NCBI GenBank assembly: GCA_015179045.1
Contig: WHUZ01000020.1
Span: 124,001-188,000 of the forward strand
DNA from: Kalaharituber pfeilii
Taxonomy: Eukaryota; Ascomycota; Pezizomycetes; Pezizales; Pezizaceae
Direction of reading: 5' to 3'
DNA: 64,000 nt
Shown here: positions 1-12,959 of the stretch, in pieces
How positions within the stretch are numbered: the first letter of the stretch is position 1
Layout of the letters: each line of letters starts with the position of its first letter
Notes under the pieces: generated by a model
What the model was told of the DNA's origin: nothing
Databases searched by the model: none
The model's input: the letters and a program-made list of their open reading frames with translations, nothing else
Made by a program: the position numbers and the translations under genes

Positions 1-1700
1 TCCGCTAAGGATGATAAAGGCAGCTCATTACAACCTGCGCTATGGACTGGCAAAGATCCTTCGTAAAGTTGCTCTCATCTTGCGTAAATGGCTGCAATAT
101 TTCAGCTGCTATAGAGCAGGCTTATCAAATCAGTCCTATAGTATATGAGCTTTCCCCATTAATTTTCTATGATATGCTGACAAATATGAGGCTTGTAAGC
201 AATGAGAATATCTGACTTTAGGATAATGTCACGGCCTCTATTAGATTTACGAAAGTTTTATATACACAATCAAGCAGTCAGGAATTTGTGTACGGTTTAC
301 TATACCAGTTAAACCCCAAGGAGATGCACAGAATAAGGAATTCATTGCCGCCGATGTTAGAATGAAGGTGGTATGTGGGCTCGAAATGTTGGTGGGTTTG
401 GAGAGTATCAAAAGTGTTAATATCCTTCCCCACGTGACCTACAGGAGCAAAGTACAGTAATTCTAACAAGGCTACAGAAGAAGAGGCCATTGCTGATGGC
501 ATTAGGAATCTTTGCAAAATAGCGCCTACAGAAACAGCCTACAAATATTTATGATGATAAATTTACAATGTTAACGGCAGGGTCCTCTATGGCAAATCGA
601 CTACTGTTACAGGATTACCCTGAAGTTGCCAATGTCGAAACAAACGAGGAAAAGGTCTCAAGACAAAATGGAAGCAGGAAAAGGAAGATAATATGAAGCA
701 AGTACTAATCCAAACTCTCTGGATTTATCTTTTTGCACCCTCCTGTTCCACCCCAGTGGCCAAATTATTTTGTTACCTATGGTAGCGGTAGTCCCCCCAG
801 TGACTACTTAAGTACCCTCCGCCAGTCTCAATCGAATTGAATCGACCGCATGTACCCACTTTAGTACTTGAACGCTAGCACCAATCAGATCTCTCGTGAT
901 AACCCACAAGTTGCTTGTTTTTCAGCAGCACCCCTTACTTCGGAATTCACGCCCAGCTCAGTCAGGATGCTCCGCCGACCATGTCCGGCTTGGCCACCAG
1001 CCATGAAGGCGAACCACCGGGTCTATATATTAGAAAAAAATAAGAAATAAAAAAATAACTAAAAATTTAAGAAACAGCTGGAGCCGCTAGTAACAAAGCT
1101 AACGTAGGGGTAGTGAAACCCTATAAGATGAGAAGAAAATGGGCCGTAACCGAGGACGGGTAGCAGAAAGCCTATATATGTATGCTGAAAGTGGTCTCAT
1201 GCAAGTCTCATGCTGAACATGAATTGCTGAGTAGTATATGGCTAATTGGTAACGTGATCTACTGTGGGTTACTGGAGCTACGCTCAGGTGCTCGGGCTGG
1301 GGTAGATTCTCATCTGCTGGTATGAAGAAAATGTGCTTCAGATCCAGCAGTCTAAAGTATTTAGAGCACGAAGTTATGTATGATATCCATCCAACTTGTA
1401 CCATACAATGGCAAGACTTGGCGTTGGCTCACTTAGTGACTAGAAAGCGCCAAGCCCAGAGGTGGGCTGTAGTTGGGAGGCTGTATCATTCAATTTGTGT
1501 GACTTTCGTTATCACGCATCCTCCCACTTTCCATTTCAATATTCAACGTCACAAGAAACCCATCGTATGTCTTCCAGCCATCAGTTGAATATTGTTTATA
1601 CAACAAAACAGACGGCTTACAAGTTCACGGGCGTCACAGTGCCTTCTCGTCCTCCTTTGCAAACCCCGCATCAAGAGGAAGCGGTTTACAGTTCCAGGCC
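1..1700. other. Left-edge intergenic sequence, no gene seen
   Basis: Moderately AT-rich sequence upstream of the CCT7 start. All open frames are short, overlap one another on both strands and lack recognisable protein character or convincing splice sites. The promoter of the chaperonin gene must lie in the last few hundred bases, but I see no clear TATA box there. Confidence 0.6.
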
Positions 1701-3803
1701 ATGGCATTTCAACAAGCTCCCACGATTATTGTCCTGAAGGAAGGTTGGGAATTGGAATTAAAAACCAGAAAATGCGCAGAAGCTGATATGAGGGCTTCTA
1801 GGAACGGATCAGTCTCAGGGGCGAGGGCAAATCATATCGAATATCAATGCATGCTTAGCAGTCCAGAACACTATTAAAACCACACTTGGACCATACGGAG
1901 GAGACCTTCTACTAGTTGATGCTGGTGGAAAGCAGACGATAACAAACGATGGAGCTACTGTGATGAAGGTACTTTGAAATCTTCACTCTTCGTCGGGAAA
2001 CAAAATGACCGACACTCGATAGCTGCTAGATATTGTGCACCCCGCTGCCCGTATATTGACGGATATTGCTAGATCGCAAGATGCAGAAGTCGGCGATGGG
2101 ACAACATCAGTAGTTGTATTGGCTGGAGAAATACTGAAGGAGGCCAAAGCTTTCGTGGAGGAAGGTGTTAGCTCGCAGGTCATAATTAAGGGTCTTCGAA
2201 CGGCAAGCAGGCTAGCGGTGAACAAAATCAAGGAGATTGCTGTTAGAATTAATACTGAGGATAAAAGAGACACTTTGCAGAAGCTGGCAGCAACTGCAAT
2301 GTCAAGCAAGTTGATCCATCGAAATTCAGATTTCTTCACCAAGAGTAGGTTACTTGATACTGTTCTTCTACTCATAGGCTCTAACATATTACGTACCTAG
2401 TGGTTGTTGATGCGGTCTACTCGCTAGACCAAGAAGAACTCAATGAGAAGTTCATTGGCGTTAAGAAGGTCCCGGGTGGTGCTTTGCAAGACTCATTATT
2501 TGTCAACGGTGTTGCATTCAAGAAGACTGTATGCCCAGCCAGCTTTGCTCGCATTCCTCAATCAACTCTAACATCACATACAGTTCTCTTATGCTGGCTT
2601 TGAACAGCAGCCGAAGGCATTCAAGAATCCTAAGATTGTGTGCTTGAATGTCGAATTAGAACTTAGTAGGTTCCTATATATCGCGCCACACCATTATTGT
2701 TTTAGCTGACAACCATGAAGAGAGTGAAAAAGACAATGCAGAAGTGAGAGTTGAGCAAGTCTCTGTATGTATGGCATATATATGCGGCAAAAACATCAAG
2801 ACTAACAGGCCATTTAGGAATACCAAGCTATAGTGGATGCAGAGTGGCAAATTATCTTCCAGAAGCTTGAGGCCATAGCAAAGACAGGTGCAAAAGTCGT
2901 GCTTTCTAAACTTCCCATTGGAGATCTTGCAACACAGTATTTCGCCGATAGAGATATATTCTGCGCTGGTCGAGTAACGTCTGATGATATGGACCGGTTG
3001 GTAATGGCTGTTGGAGGAAGCATGCAATCCACTTGCTCCGATATCAAGGAGGAGCACTTAGGGACTTGCAAGATTTTTGAAGAGCGGCAGGTTGGAGGAG
3101 ACAGGTTTAACTTTTTTGAAGGCTGCCCTGCAGCAAAGACGTGCACTCTTGTCCTTCGTGGTGGTGCTGAACAGTTCATTGCTGAAGTGGAACGCTCACT
3201 TCATGATGCTATCATGATTGTAAAGAAGGCAATTAAGAATGATATGATTGTAGCCGGTGGTGGTGCTATCGAGGTAAGTTATAATTACAGGGATATAGGT
3301 TAGAATGCTAACATTGCAATAGATGGAACTCTCTAAATACCTTCGAGAATACTCTAAAACTATTGCTGGGAAACAACAACTCATCATTGCGGCGTTTGCT
3401 AGAGCTCTTGAAATTATTCCTCGACAGCTGTGTGATAATGCAGGCTTTGACGCAACAGAAATCTTGAACAAGCTGAGAGCGCGCCACGCTAAAGGAGAGA
3501 CCTGGGCTGGTGTGGACATTGTTAACGAAGGGATTGCGGACAATTTGGAAAAGTTTGTGTGGGAACCAACCGCTGTGAAAGTGAATGCTATTCAAGCGGC
3601 AACAGAGGCGGCATGTTTGATTTTGTCCGTTGATGAAACCATAAGTACGTATCGCATGGATCTGAACTTGGATTGTAATACGGAAGATTTACTGACATCG
3701 AACAGAGAACCAAGAATCTGCTCAACCTCAGTCAGGGCCAAGGCTACCTGCTGGTGCCGCCCAGAGAGCAGTGAGAGCGAGGGGGCGTATGCCTAGGCGC
3801 TGA
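1701..3803 (+). CDS. CCT7: CCT7, eta subunit of the cytosolic chaperonin TRiC/CCT
   Basis: Encodes one of the eight ATPase subunits of the double-ring chaperonin that folds actin, tubulin and other cytosolic proteins. Nine exons join in frame: 1701-1743, 1802-1968, 2023-2344, 2401-2528, 2584-2665, 2706-2764, 2818-3273, 3323-3644, 3706-3803, giving 558 residues, the normal size for the family. The start [15 protein letters not shown] is the conserved eta N-terminus. Group II chaperonin signatures follow: [23 protein letters not shown], nucleotide-binding [20 protein letters not shown] after the apical-domain entry, and IVAGGGAIE in the distal equatorial domain. The arginine-rich tail ending MPRRR-like fits fungal CCT7. 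All eight introns are 40-58 nt with GT-AG ends. It is convergent with the VanZ-like gene. The residues at the exon 5/6 junction are the least certain part of the model. Confidence 0.97.
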
Positions 3804-4083
3804 ATTTGAGGTATGTGGAATTATGGGGGCATGGATAAGTGTAATAGTTTAGAGAATACTGGTGAAAATCTCAGAGTAGATTGAGGTAGCAGCAGTAATG
3901 ACCATGACATTGAGTGAAGCACTCACTGGGTATTTCTTTCTCCCTCTTATGCCAATAAATAGACGGAAGTCCTGTTCCCATGTTCATTCATCCATGCCTG
4001 AAAGGAAAAATATTTACAACCAATAATGCTTTATCTGGAAAAGAACGCTCAGAAATTGCCTTATTCCTATGTTCCTGTACCCT

Positions 4084-4714
4084 CTACTTTGTCGACTGCC
4101 CAACACCAATGTCTCCATCTCCTCCCTCTTCTTCTTCCCTTCTGGCTCTGACCGTAGCCATACTACTAAGTTCCGATTGTTCATCACTTGGACCCACCTC
4201 CAGGTCCAGCTCGAGATCAGCATTTCCTTCCTCTGTGGCAACCGCATGATAGCGGGTCTTTGCGTTCCGTCTACGCTCAAGCATGCGTTTATGGTACCAC
4301 TGCATGAGCAGAAGCGCCAGGCCGGAACCAAGTATGTTGGCAAGTATGTCATAAGGATCAAAGAGCCGTTCCGGATTTACAAGGGATTGAACAAACTCTG
4401 AACTGGTGCCGAGGATGAGGGTAATAACCTTGACCATTGAAAGATTTATTGTGTTAGTTCTGAGGCTCGCAGACGGTAATTGGATTGGGGGAGGGTTTAC
4501 AACATACAAAGAAGGTCAGGTTGACCACTCGCCGCCGGGAGGTTTCAAGTATCCAGTAAAAGCATACTGTGAGGAAGAAGAAGGTAATGAAATGGAGGAA
4601 TTTATCGTTAAGATATGGGACGTGAAAGTTGGAGAAGCAGAGATAGGCGGCGAATGCACAGAGGATGAGGAAGGAAACTGTAGATGCCGATGGCGGCGGA
4701 ACCAGCACCAGCAT
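4084..4714 (-). CDS. VanZ-like domain membrane protein
   Basis: Two exons on the minus strand: 4714-4508, then 4428-4084. The 79-nt intron has a GTATGT donor, an AACTAACAC branch site and a CAAG acceptor, and splicing gives 183 residues. The N-terminal half has hydrophobic segments and the VanZ-type stretch LNDKFLHFITFFFLTVCFYW. After the junction the domain continues as LGTSSEFVQSLVNPERLFDPYDILANILGSGLALLL, where the charged DPYDILANILG segment is typical of VanZ proteins. The C-terminal tail is acidic and low-complexity, probably cytosolic. VanZ was named from a teicoplanin-resistance protein, but fungal relatives have no established biochemical role. The only ATG that keeps the first membrane helix is at 4714. 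It is divergent from SPT7 across a long GC-rich gap. Confidence 0.8.
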
Positions 4715-6170
4715 ATGTCAGCCTTGAGGTCTCTGGGCATGGTGAATATTTGATATAGTTGATTGGCAGAAGCGCATGGGGGGTACTCAGTCGGTATGGG
4801 TATAATTCGTGGAAGCTAGGTGGGAGGAAGGAATGGGGCTGGAAAGTGTGGGGGAATGGAGTGTGGGGGGTTTCCTCACTGGCAAAAGGCACTCGAATTC
4901 TCATGATTGATTATGGGGGGGGCTTGGAAGAATGTGCGGCGGATCAACTTGCGTGTGTGGGGGGAAGGGGAAAAGCTTGTCGATGATGCTGGTGAAATGG
5001 GTCTTAAGGTTACGATTGGACAAATGCTAGATAAATTGCTAACGGGCGACGGGGGGGTAATATCTGAATTGCAGGGGCAGTGTGGAGATATGAGTACTTA
5101 CTTAAGTATATAAAGAATTTGAAATTTCGATTATTAAATATGGGGAGCGGTAACTACTAGCATTGATTTTCCACGAAGTAAGTTGAACGAAGATGGGTGT
5201 TCAGAGTTTACGTATGCCGCTATAGGTCAAGTATTTTGTATGCTATGCTAGGTGGAGTGTGGGAGTATATTACGTCTCTCGTTCAACTGTCAGACAGGGC
5301 TGCTTATGCTTCTTACTTATGTACTCGAGTACATACATAACATGGGGGGATGGGGGAACATTGGCATACGTTACGACGTGTCACAGGACTTGTGATGCAT
5401 CCGCAGAAGATGTCGCATGGTATACATGGTTGAGCTTGCTTGAGGAGAGACATGCTTGATGGACGAGCGCGCTGTCTCGGGGAGTCACGGGAGAGCGCTG
5501 TCTGGACGCATACGCGGGGGAAGGGACTGTATCATATCATATGGGTATGGAAATGCCACAGGACAGCTTTTGTATGCGCAGCGCATGCGCAACTGCATTT
5601 GAGCCTCGCAATCGCCCTCCTCCGTACTCGAGTACACCCAATATTTGCAGTCACGTGAGCCGCTGCCCCAATGCAGTGCATTCAAGCTGTGCTGGGGAAC
5701 ATGAGACACGCCCTTCAAGCACTTAGTCGCAGCGTGGACTCTGCACTTTGTCTTTTTCGCCCACTGTAGACCACGGCAGACAGCGAGACAGCGGGCAAGC
5801 AAGCGCTAGCTATGCGGCTGCTTTGCTTCGCCTGGCGTGCTGGCGAGCTCGCGAGTGCCCTACAACTGGCGCCCTGTGACGAGAGCGCACGGCAGCTGGC
5901 CGCCGGCTGGCTCCCACGAGCCTCGTACGTGCGACGGCGATATAGGGCCGGGCGCAGCAGTGCCGCAGTCGGAGCCGTCTGCTGAACTCCAATGTCCGCA
6001 GTTGCGCTGCTGCACCCCCCCCCCCCAAGCCAGCCCCAGCCCCCGACTGCGCTGAAAGCAGCGTGTGGCGCCACATGCGCACATCTGGTCCTGCCCCGCG
6101 TAGCCCCCCGCACCGCCCGCGCCCACCTTGCACCAGCCACGCGCCGCTCTACCCCTCCCGCGCCCACCAT

Positions 6171-6213
<43 letters not shown>

Positions 6214-6443
6214 CCAATGCAGCCCTGTCGCACAGCACTTTTAACGACACTCCTTCAAGTGCCTCAACAGACCGCGCAGACTCACCACATTCACATCGTT
6301 CTTTTTGGCAATTTTCAACTGTTTTTCTACATAGCAAGCTTATAGGGCGTATCTACTCTGCTCGGGCTATGCCTCGGGAGAGTTGATCTCACCCTTATCC
6401 TCCTCCCACCCCCCTATTTGCGTGTGGAAAGCCAAAGAACAAC
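4715..6443. other. Long divergent intergenic region with a GC-rich island
   Basis: This stretch separates the divergent VanZ-like and SPT7 genes. Its right half (about 5450-6440) is GC-rich and open in many frames on both strands, which reflects composition rather than coding. The translations are low-complexity Ala/Arg/Gly/Pro. It probably holds the SPT7 promoter and leader. It contains a 41-base C run at 6172-6212, listed separately. Confidence 0.6.
6172..6212 (+). repeat. Poly(C) homopolymer, 41 nt
   Basis: An uninterrupted run of 41 C lies about 230 bp upstream of the SPT7 start codon. The surrounding strand is already C-rich, with C8 at about 6017. The run length in the assembly should be treated as approximate. 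Confidence 0.9.
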
Positions 6444-9400
6444 ATGTCCTCACATGCCGGCCCGTCGCAATGGCAGCGAATGCAAAGTCTGCGCGATGAT
6501 AGCTTCCAACGAGCTCGGACCAATTCTGTTGACCCTGGCGTTGATGTCGCGGACAAGGACGAGGCCCTTGAGGAGAGAATGGCGGCGTTTAGGGAGCGAT
6601 TTCACGCTTCCGAGAAGCACATCGATCGCATATTTCCTTCGGGTCGGCCGTGTTGCAGAGTTGATGATACGGACCTGGAGCTTTTGGATCACGACGACTC
6701 TGACATATGGGGAGCTGGTAATGCGTCGGCGACTGCCGCACCAGCTCAGCCGCCTCCGCCAACGCGACGGATCATCGAAGATGACTATGACGACGACGAT
6801 GAAGATGAGGAGCCGACCCCAGCGAAACAGAAACCAGCGCCAGCACCCACACCGACAAAACCCGCACAATTATTGGACATACCGAAGACGCAACATCAGA
6901 CCGAAGCCAGGAAAAGCCCTGCTGCGACGAGAGAGAAATTGGAAACGGACCGGAAGGCCGCAGAAGATGCCGCAAAGAGCGCACTATCAACCATGTTTTT
7001 CACCCTTGAAAATGACAAAGCTGCGATGCTCGAGCAGCAAAAACTTGAAGAATCGGATCGCCAGGTCAATGCCGAGCATAATGGACCGGGCGAACAGGGG
7101 GGCTCAACCGGGAAGTTGAGCTCTGTCAATCTCGGCGCTTCAAGTTTGACATTAAAACATCTTATAACACGGATTGACGCAAAGAGGGAGAAAATAAAGT
7201 TGTCAGATATGGAACTGCGGAGTCTTATTTCTGAGGTTAGGAAGAATCGGTCAAAGTGGGCCAGTGAGGATAAAATCGGCCAGGAAGAGCTGTATGAAGC
7301 CGCGGAGAAAGTCACAATAGAATTGCGAGCGTATACGGAGCATTCAACTGCTTTTCTTAACAGGGTAAACAAGAGGGAGGTTCCAGATTATTTTACTGGT
7401 AGGTGGTCACGATGTGAATATATTCCAGGCCCCAACTTGAACGGATTTTCCGTTGGTATTACAAACAATATGCTAACTGGGGTATGGTTACAGTGATAAA
7501 AACACCTATGGATCTAGGCACAGTCCTAAAGAAGCTCAAGCAGCTTGCCTATAAGAGCAAAGCGGAGTTTGTAGCGGATTTGAACCTGATATGGCAAAAT
7601 TGCTTTACATATAATGGCGACCCCAACCACTATCTACGCAAACACGCAAAGGCGATGCAGAAGAAGATGCTGGAAATGATACCTCTAATACCAGATATTA
7701 CAATTAGAGATCGGGCGGAGGTTGAGGCGGAGGAAGCTGCCGCAGCGGAGGTTGATGCAGAGGCTGAGAGCGATGATGGTATGCTTCGTTTGGATGGACA
7801 CATTTTCGAACGTTATACCAGCAGGGTAACTAATTACTTCTGCAGAACCAATAATGTCGACACGGGGTAGGAAAGGACCTACGAAGAAGGCTAAGAAAGC
7901 ACGTGGAACGCCAGCACGGGTTGGAACACCAGAAATAAAACCTCCTACAGTAAATTTGTTACGAGCGGACTCTTTACCGCCGGGAAATGAAGCCAGCCAA
8001 GCTGGAGGTAGTCAGAACGGGTTTGGTACACCTGGACCAGGCGCTGGGGGCACACCTGCTCCTGGAATATCCCAGATGGACATCGATCATGCAGACAAAC
8101 TCGACGACGACACTGGCGATCCAGAGTATCAGGCCTGGAAGACAATGACCAAGAAGGGAAGAGCGCTGATAACGGTATGACTTCCCTTGACATCTGTGAA
8201 CAGCAACGGTGGCTTAACGAGAAATGCTAGAGTGAACGGCATAAACTATTCCGTGGTGACAAATTGGCTCCTGATGAACCTGCGCTCCTACGGACACGTG
8301 AGGGAATGGGACGGTTTCTCAGGAACGAAGCGAGGCATTTTCACCGCCACGATGAAGACCGGTTACCTAGCGATTCTCCAAAAACGACGGATAGATTAGT
8401 TGAGGAAGGCGCTCAAGATGAGGCCCCGCTAATTCCGGACTATTATGATTCGTTATCAAGTGTCCCCGAATTACCTTGGAATATCGAATGGCGGCTAGGT
8501 GAAGAGGTTGATATACAGGCCGAGCTCAGGATGGGCAATAAAGATATATTCAAAGCACCTAAGGGTGGATTGGTGAACAAGATGGATGCAAATATGCGGC
8601 AAATGCAAGAGACCCGGAAGATTTGCTCTAAAATCAGTGTCATCAAGCAGATGCAAACCCAAACGCAAATATATGCCAACCAGTTCTCGAAATATAACCC
8701 GGAGCAGTTTGTTGAGCGGGATGTGGACGACTATGTGAGATCGGAAGATGGACCGGTATTCTCACAAACAGTCTGCCGTGCTGCGCTTCAGCGATCGATT
8801 GGGAAGATTTTCTATCACACGGGGTTCGAAGAGTTTCAGCCTACGGCGATAGAAGCAATGACGGATATTGCAGCGGATTATTTCCAAAAGCTGGCAAAGA
8901 CCGTTATGTTATATAGGGAGTCGCCTCATGGATTTTCCCATCAGGTAAGTTAATATTGGCCTGTGTTTCCTAGGTGAATCACGTCTAATCCTTGCTGCAG
9001 GAGGTTGTATTACACGCACTCCACGAAAACGGTATCGACTTAGATGCAGTTGAGTCATACATCAGGGATGACATCCATCGCCTAGGGACTAAATTGGAGG
9101 GCATTCACGAGCGCATGAAAAGCCACTTGGCGGATCTACTGGTGAGTGTCTATTCAGCGTGTGGGATTGTACGTGCTGACATGGGTCATCTACTAGCGTC
9201 CTGCCTTCCAGGATACGAACGGAGATGGGTCCTCGCTGTTTAACGATGGCAGCGAGCAGTTCATTGGTGGTGACTTTGCGGAGGATATTGGTGACGACTT
9301 CTTTGGGTTCAGGGAACTCGGCTTGGATAAGGAGTTTGGCTTGGATACGTTGTCTGTGCCATTACATCTATTGCAAGTCCGGATACGTAACCCTGCAGAG

Positions 9401-9884
9401 AGCCAGAGGTATGCGCTGCACATTGATAGTATGGAACATATACTGATAGATGATTGTAAAGCCACGCCGCTGCCCATTCTGATGGATTCAACCCCCTCCG
9501 CCATTCGAGCCTGTCACGCACGAACTCCTTAAGAAACAAATTGGTATCGTGCAGAACTTCTTCCTTGCCAAGTTACACGCAAACAACGAGGAACCATTGG
9601 TCGAAGATGAGGACCTCCCGCTCAAGCAGCGTGCGCCTAAACCCCGGTTACCGCCTACAGGGAAGATCTCGATGCCGAGGAAGCGTCCAATATCACAGCA
9701 GGGTGGCGGGAGTAAGAAGAAGAAAAAGCCTAACCCGCCAACAGATAAAGAAAAGGAGAAGGAGGTGGCCGGTAAAAAGGGCGGGGTAGGAATGGCGAGG
9801 ACGCTAAGTAAGGCGAGTGATGGAGATGTCGATGGGGTGAATGGGGGGATGATTTCTCCAGAGAGTATTGTAGCTGGGGCTTAG
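6444..9884 (+). CDS. SPT7: Spt7-type bromodomain subunit of the SAGA complex; frame broken near the C-terminus
   Basis: Spt7 is a scaffold of the SAGA transcription co-activator. Six exons: 6444-7398, 7494-7778, 7846-8174, 8231-8944, 9001-9141, 9197-9884. The start [16 protein letters not shown] has a good AACAACATG context. An acidic linker with a [11 protein letters not shown] run comes first. A bromodomain spans exons 1 and 2: [39 protein letters not shown], then [16 protein letters not shown]. Exons 4-5 encode the histone fold ([34 protein letters not shown]). Exon 6 starts [11 protein letters not shown] and contains [25 protein letters not shown]. The frame used to that point ends at TAA 9530-9532. 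Conserved-looking sequence ([33 protein letters not shown]) then continues in another frame to 9884. One C fewer, or two more, in the C5 run at 9492-9496 restores about 1036 residues; read as given, the product is 919. I found no canonical splice that fixes it. Confidence 0.9.
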
Positions 9885-11846
9885 AGATGTGAAGAGTGAC
9901 AGATTGTGTTGAGGAGAAGGGTTGAGGCTGGGTATTGCGCTGGAGTCTCTTAGGAGACTGGAATGGAGTTTGGCTTTTCAACGGAGAGAGATTGGAACGA
10001 ATTACCTGATGGCGATACAACTGGTATCTATCTCAGAATGAACCGGCGCACGACATCAGATCACGCACTTCACCTATTCCTTCTAACCTTGTTGATTATT
10101 TACGCCGCCGAGCCATTCAAATCAAGGGCAGAAGGTTGTTAATGTGTAGAACGGAGCGAAACGTGCATGCATGATGGATACGCATATTTGGAGATTGCTA
10201 ACTCTCTTGTTTTTTTGGGTTGGGCTTTGGAGTTAATGGGATATTCTGATTACCCTTCTTCTCACCATCTCTGCGCTTCTTTGCCTTGCCCCTCTACGCG
10301 TTCAATCATCTCCGATGCTATTCACGTGATTAGTTCGTCTGGTTACTTCTCATTCCATATTGAAGAGAAAGTGGGTAGCTTCCGGATTTGGTCCCGCAAT
10401 CCCAAAAAATGCTTTGGCATAAGCATAAACGTGTTAACTTATTGTTCTTCGCTTCTGTCTCAGTTTATCCTCCTTATCCGTCCTCTCCTTCTCAGCCTCT
10501 TTTTCATCCTCTTCATCCTCTACAGCTCATCCTTTCTATCTCATTAAATAATCATTTCCGCCTGAACATACAAACGCATCTTGGAGCCATATAACCTCCA
10601 CATCTCGCCATCATCTACTTCTGCCCTTTCCCACCCTCATCACCATCACCAATTCTAGCACTTTATCCTCAACTTCATCTATCATCTTCCCCTTCGTCTC
10701 TCTTCAATATTCTTCCTCTCCCTTTATTTCATATAGTTTACCTTACATTTCTTGTGCCTATTTCCTTTTTTCATTATTTTATTACTCCTTAATTTCTTAT
10801 TGCTATTTTCACGTCTACTCGGATTGTTACAAAAATGTTTTTTTGCGTATGCCTTGTTCCGTGTTATTCACTACAGATGTCAAACTTGCCCGGCTCTTTA
10901 TTTTTCTCTATAAAAAATTTGGGTTCTTGTTCCTCATATTGAGTACCTTATTTCCTCTTTTCTACCTTCACCTTTTTTCCTACACTACTCTTTTACTCTT
11001 TTTCCTCTCTTATGGTCTATTTAAGTAACCTATAACTGCTTTCTGGGAGGCCGCCATCGTCATATTTCCTCTTGTTGCTCCTTTTCCTTTCTGTTTCCTG
11101 ATTTTTATTTTTCTAATTTCTTTTTCTTGTCATTCTTCTACTACGACGTCATTACATTGTTCTGAGTCATGCTGATGCCCTACAAGTTTTTGTTTTGTCT
11201 GTACGTGTATTTTTTGTGAGTATCTACAGTTTTTGTTTTTTATTCTTTGTTCTTTGTCAACTGTTAAATGGCTGGGTTTCTTTTTTTTGTTTGTTTGGGC
11301 TTGCTTTGTTCTTAATTTTTTTTTTATTTGCAGACGAGTTGGGTAGTGGGAAGAGGGCTCAGGTAGTGGCGTGGTGAGGTGTGGGAGTAAATACTGATGT
11401 TTTTGATATTTGTTATATGAATGTAGGGTAGGTTAGCACAGTAGATTGAATAAATTATTGGGTAGATTATTAGTGATAAGAGATATGGGTCATAAGAACG
11501 AGAGTGACGGATGATTGGATTAAGCGGAAGCGGGAGAGATTTGAGTGATTGTCTGTAGTGGCAGGTAGCGGAGGGTAACAGATAACATATTTTGAACGAG
11601 TGGGGCGCACAGGCCAGACTTGAACAGAGGTCAGTGGAGCATCTATTTTTACTGTAGACTGAGACATATACTTAAATGATAAAATGACTCCAACCGAAAG
11701 ATTATAAATTAAGTATTTTTATTTAACAACAAACACAAACTACACTGGTATACACAATATATCATACATTCCACGCATTACACACATTAAGCATCTCTGC
11801 AGCCTTCCGCACTTTGACTTGTCCCAAGTAGCTTGTCCCAAGTAGC
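9885..11846. other. Intergenic region with a pyrimidine-rich stretch, no gene supported
   Basis: Lies between the convergent SPT7 and AUH-like genes. From about 10250 to 11350 the plus strand is strongly T/C-rich (long TTTCCTCTTCTT-like tracts). This creates open frames full of Leu, Phe and Ser but no protein with recognisable features. It may be an untranslated RNA or 3' sequence. I see no tRNA or splice-supported gene. Confidence 0.55.
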
Positions 11847-12839
11847 TTACTCACCTTTAAACAACGGTTTTCTCTTCTCCTTAAACGCCTTCAACGCCTC
11901 ATCCCTATCCTTCGTCCCCACCACCTCCTCGTACATCCTATTCTCCCTCTCCTCCCCCTCTTCCCACCCCTTCACCGCGCTCTTCGCAGCACGAATCGCA
12001 ATCGGCCCTCCTAGCGAGATCTCCCACGCCAGTTCCAGTGCGCCCCTCAGCACCGGATCGATTACAACACTGGGATCAAGCCCATGTTCTTCGAGACCTT
12101 TTTCCAGCGGAACGAGGTCCATGTCAGGATACGCCGGGGCCAGTTTGGCACTCTGTTCGTCAACGACCCGGGTAGCCAAGCCGATGGATAGGGCCTCGTC
12201 GGCACGGATCCTCCGCCCGGTGAGAATCAGATCAAGGGCGCGAGTGACGCCGATGACGGAGGGAATCCGGTAGGTGCCTCCGGCGCCGGGGATGATGCCG
12301 AGACGGGTCTCGGGGAGCCCGATGAGTGCGCCGTGGCGGCCGAGGACGCGGAGGTCGGTGGCGAGGGCGAGTTCGAGGCCGCCGCCGAGGGCGGGGCCTG
12401 AAATGGAGGAGATTGTTGGGAGCGGGAGGGAGGAAAGTGTTGACAAGGTACGGCGGAGGAGGGAGAGGAATTGGGCGGTTTGGGAGGGGGTGAAGGTGGA
12501 TCGTTCTTTGAGATCGGCACCGGCGCAGAAGGAGGTGGAGGGGTTCGAGGAGGCGACGATGAGTGCGCGGGCCGTGGAGGGCGGGGAGGACAGGAGGGTG
12601 GTGAGGTGCGTTGAGACGAGGGTGGTGAGTGAGATGGAGAGGGCGTTGCGAGTCGCGGGGGAGTGGAGGAGGAGGATGGTGATGTGGCCCGTATGAGGCG
12701 CGGGGATAGTGAGGGGGATGAGGGGGGGAGGTTTGCGGTCGGCAGCCGGGACGGAGACGGAGTAGAGGCGGGAGAATGGGCGGAGGAAGGCGGCGCTCCG
12801 GAGGAAGCGGAATGTTGGGGCTGTCCCAGGGAGCAGCAT
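11847..12839 (-). CDS. Mitochondrial enoyl-CoA hydratase/isomerase, probably AUH-type methylglutaconyl-CoA hydratase
   Basis: A single exon of 330 residues with the crotonase fold. The N-terminus (MLLPGTAPTFRFLRSAAFLR, then RLYSVSVPAADRK) is Arg/Ser/Ala-rich without acidic residues, as in a mitochondrial presequence. Crotonase hallmarks are the CoA/oxyanion segment FCAGADLKER at about 104-113, GPALGGGLELALATDLRV at about 148-165, and LPETRLGIIPGAGGTYRI. Glu155 and Glu177 sit where the two catalytic glutamates of hydratases are found. The ADLKER motif followed by the hydrophobic helix points to the AUH branch, which hydrates 3-methylglutaconyl-CoA in leucine breakdown. A general short-chain enoyl-CoA hydratase is the alternative. 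It is divergent from the LEA-like gene, with a cluster of GATA sites between them. Confidence 0.88.
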   Translation of the reverse strand: MLLPGTAPTFRFLRSAAFLRPFSRLYSVSVPAADRKPPPLIPLTIPAPHTGHITILLLHSPATRNALSISLTTLVSTHLTTLLSSPPSTARALIVASSNPSTSFCAGADLKERSTFTPSQTAQFLSLLRRTLSTLSSLPLPTISSISGPALGGGLELALATDLRVLGRHGALIGLPETRLGIIPGAGGTYRIPSVIGVTRALDLILTGRRIRADEALSIGLATRVVDEQSAKLAPAYPDMDLVPLEKGLEEHGLDPSVVIDPVLRGALELAWEISLGGPIAIRAAKSAVKGWEEGEERENRMYEEVVGTKDRDEALKAFKEKRKPLFKGE

Positions 12840-12959
12840 TATGTGATGATGACTATTTGTCAGCTTTGGGTAGTGAACTTAATAATTGTGGTGTTGAGGA
12901 ACGTCGAGCATGGCCGCCCCATATCCCATCTCCGGCGCCGAGGATAGCCGCAGGACAGG

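Noticed and set aside
5485..6386. Several long overlapping open frames on both strands
   Set aside because: They arise from GC-rich sequence and the C41 run. The translations are low-complexity Ala/Arg/Gly/Pro and no frame shows splice-consistent continuation or family character.
10167..11377. Open frames rich in Leu, Phe and Ser between SPT7 and the AUH-type gene
   Set aside because: They follow the T/C-rich composition of the plus strand. There are no conserved motifs, good start contexts or introns joining them.
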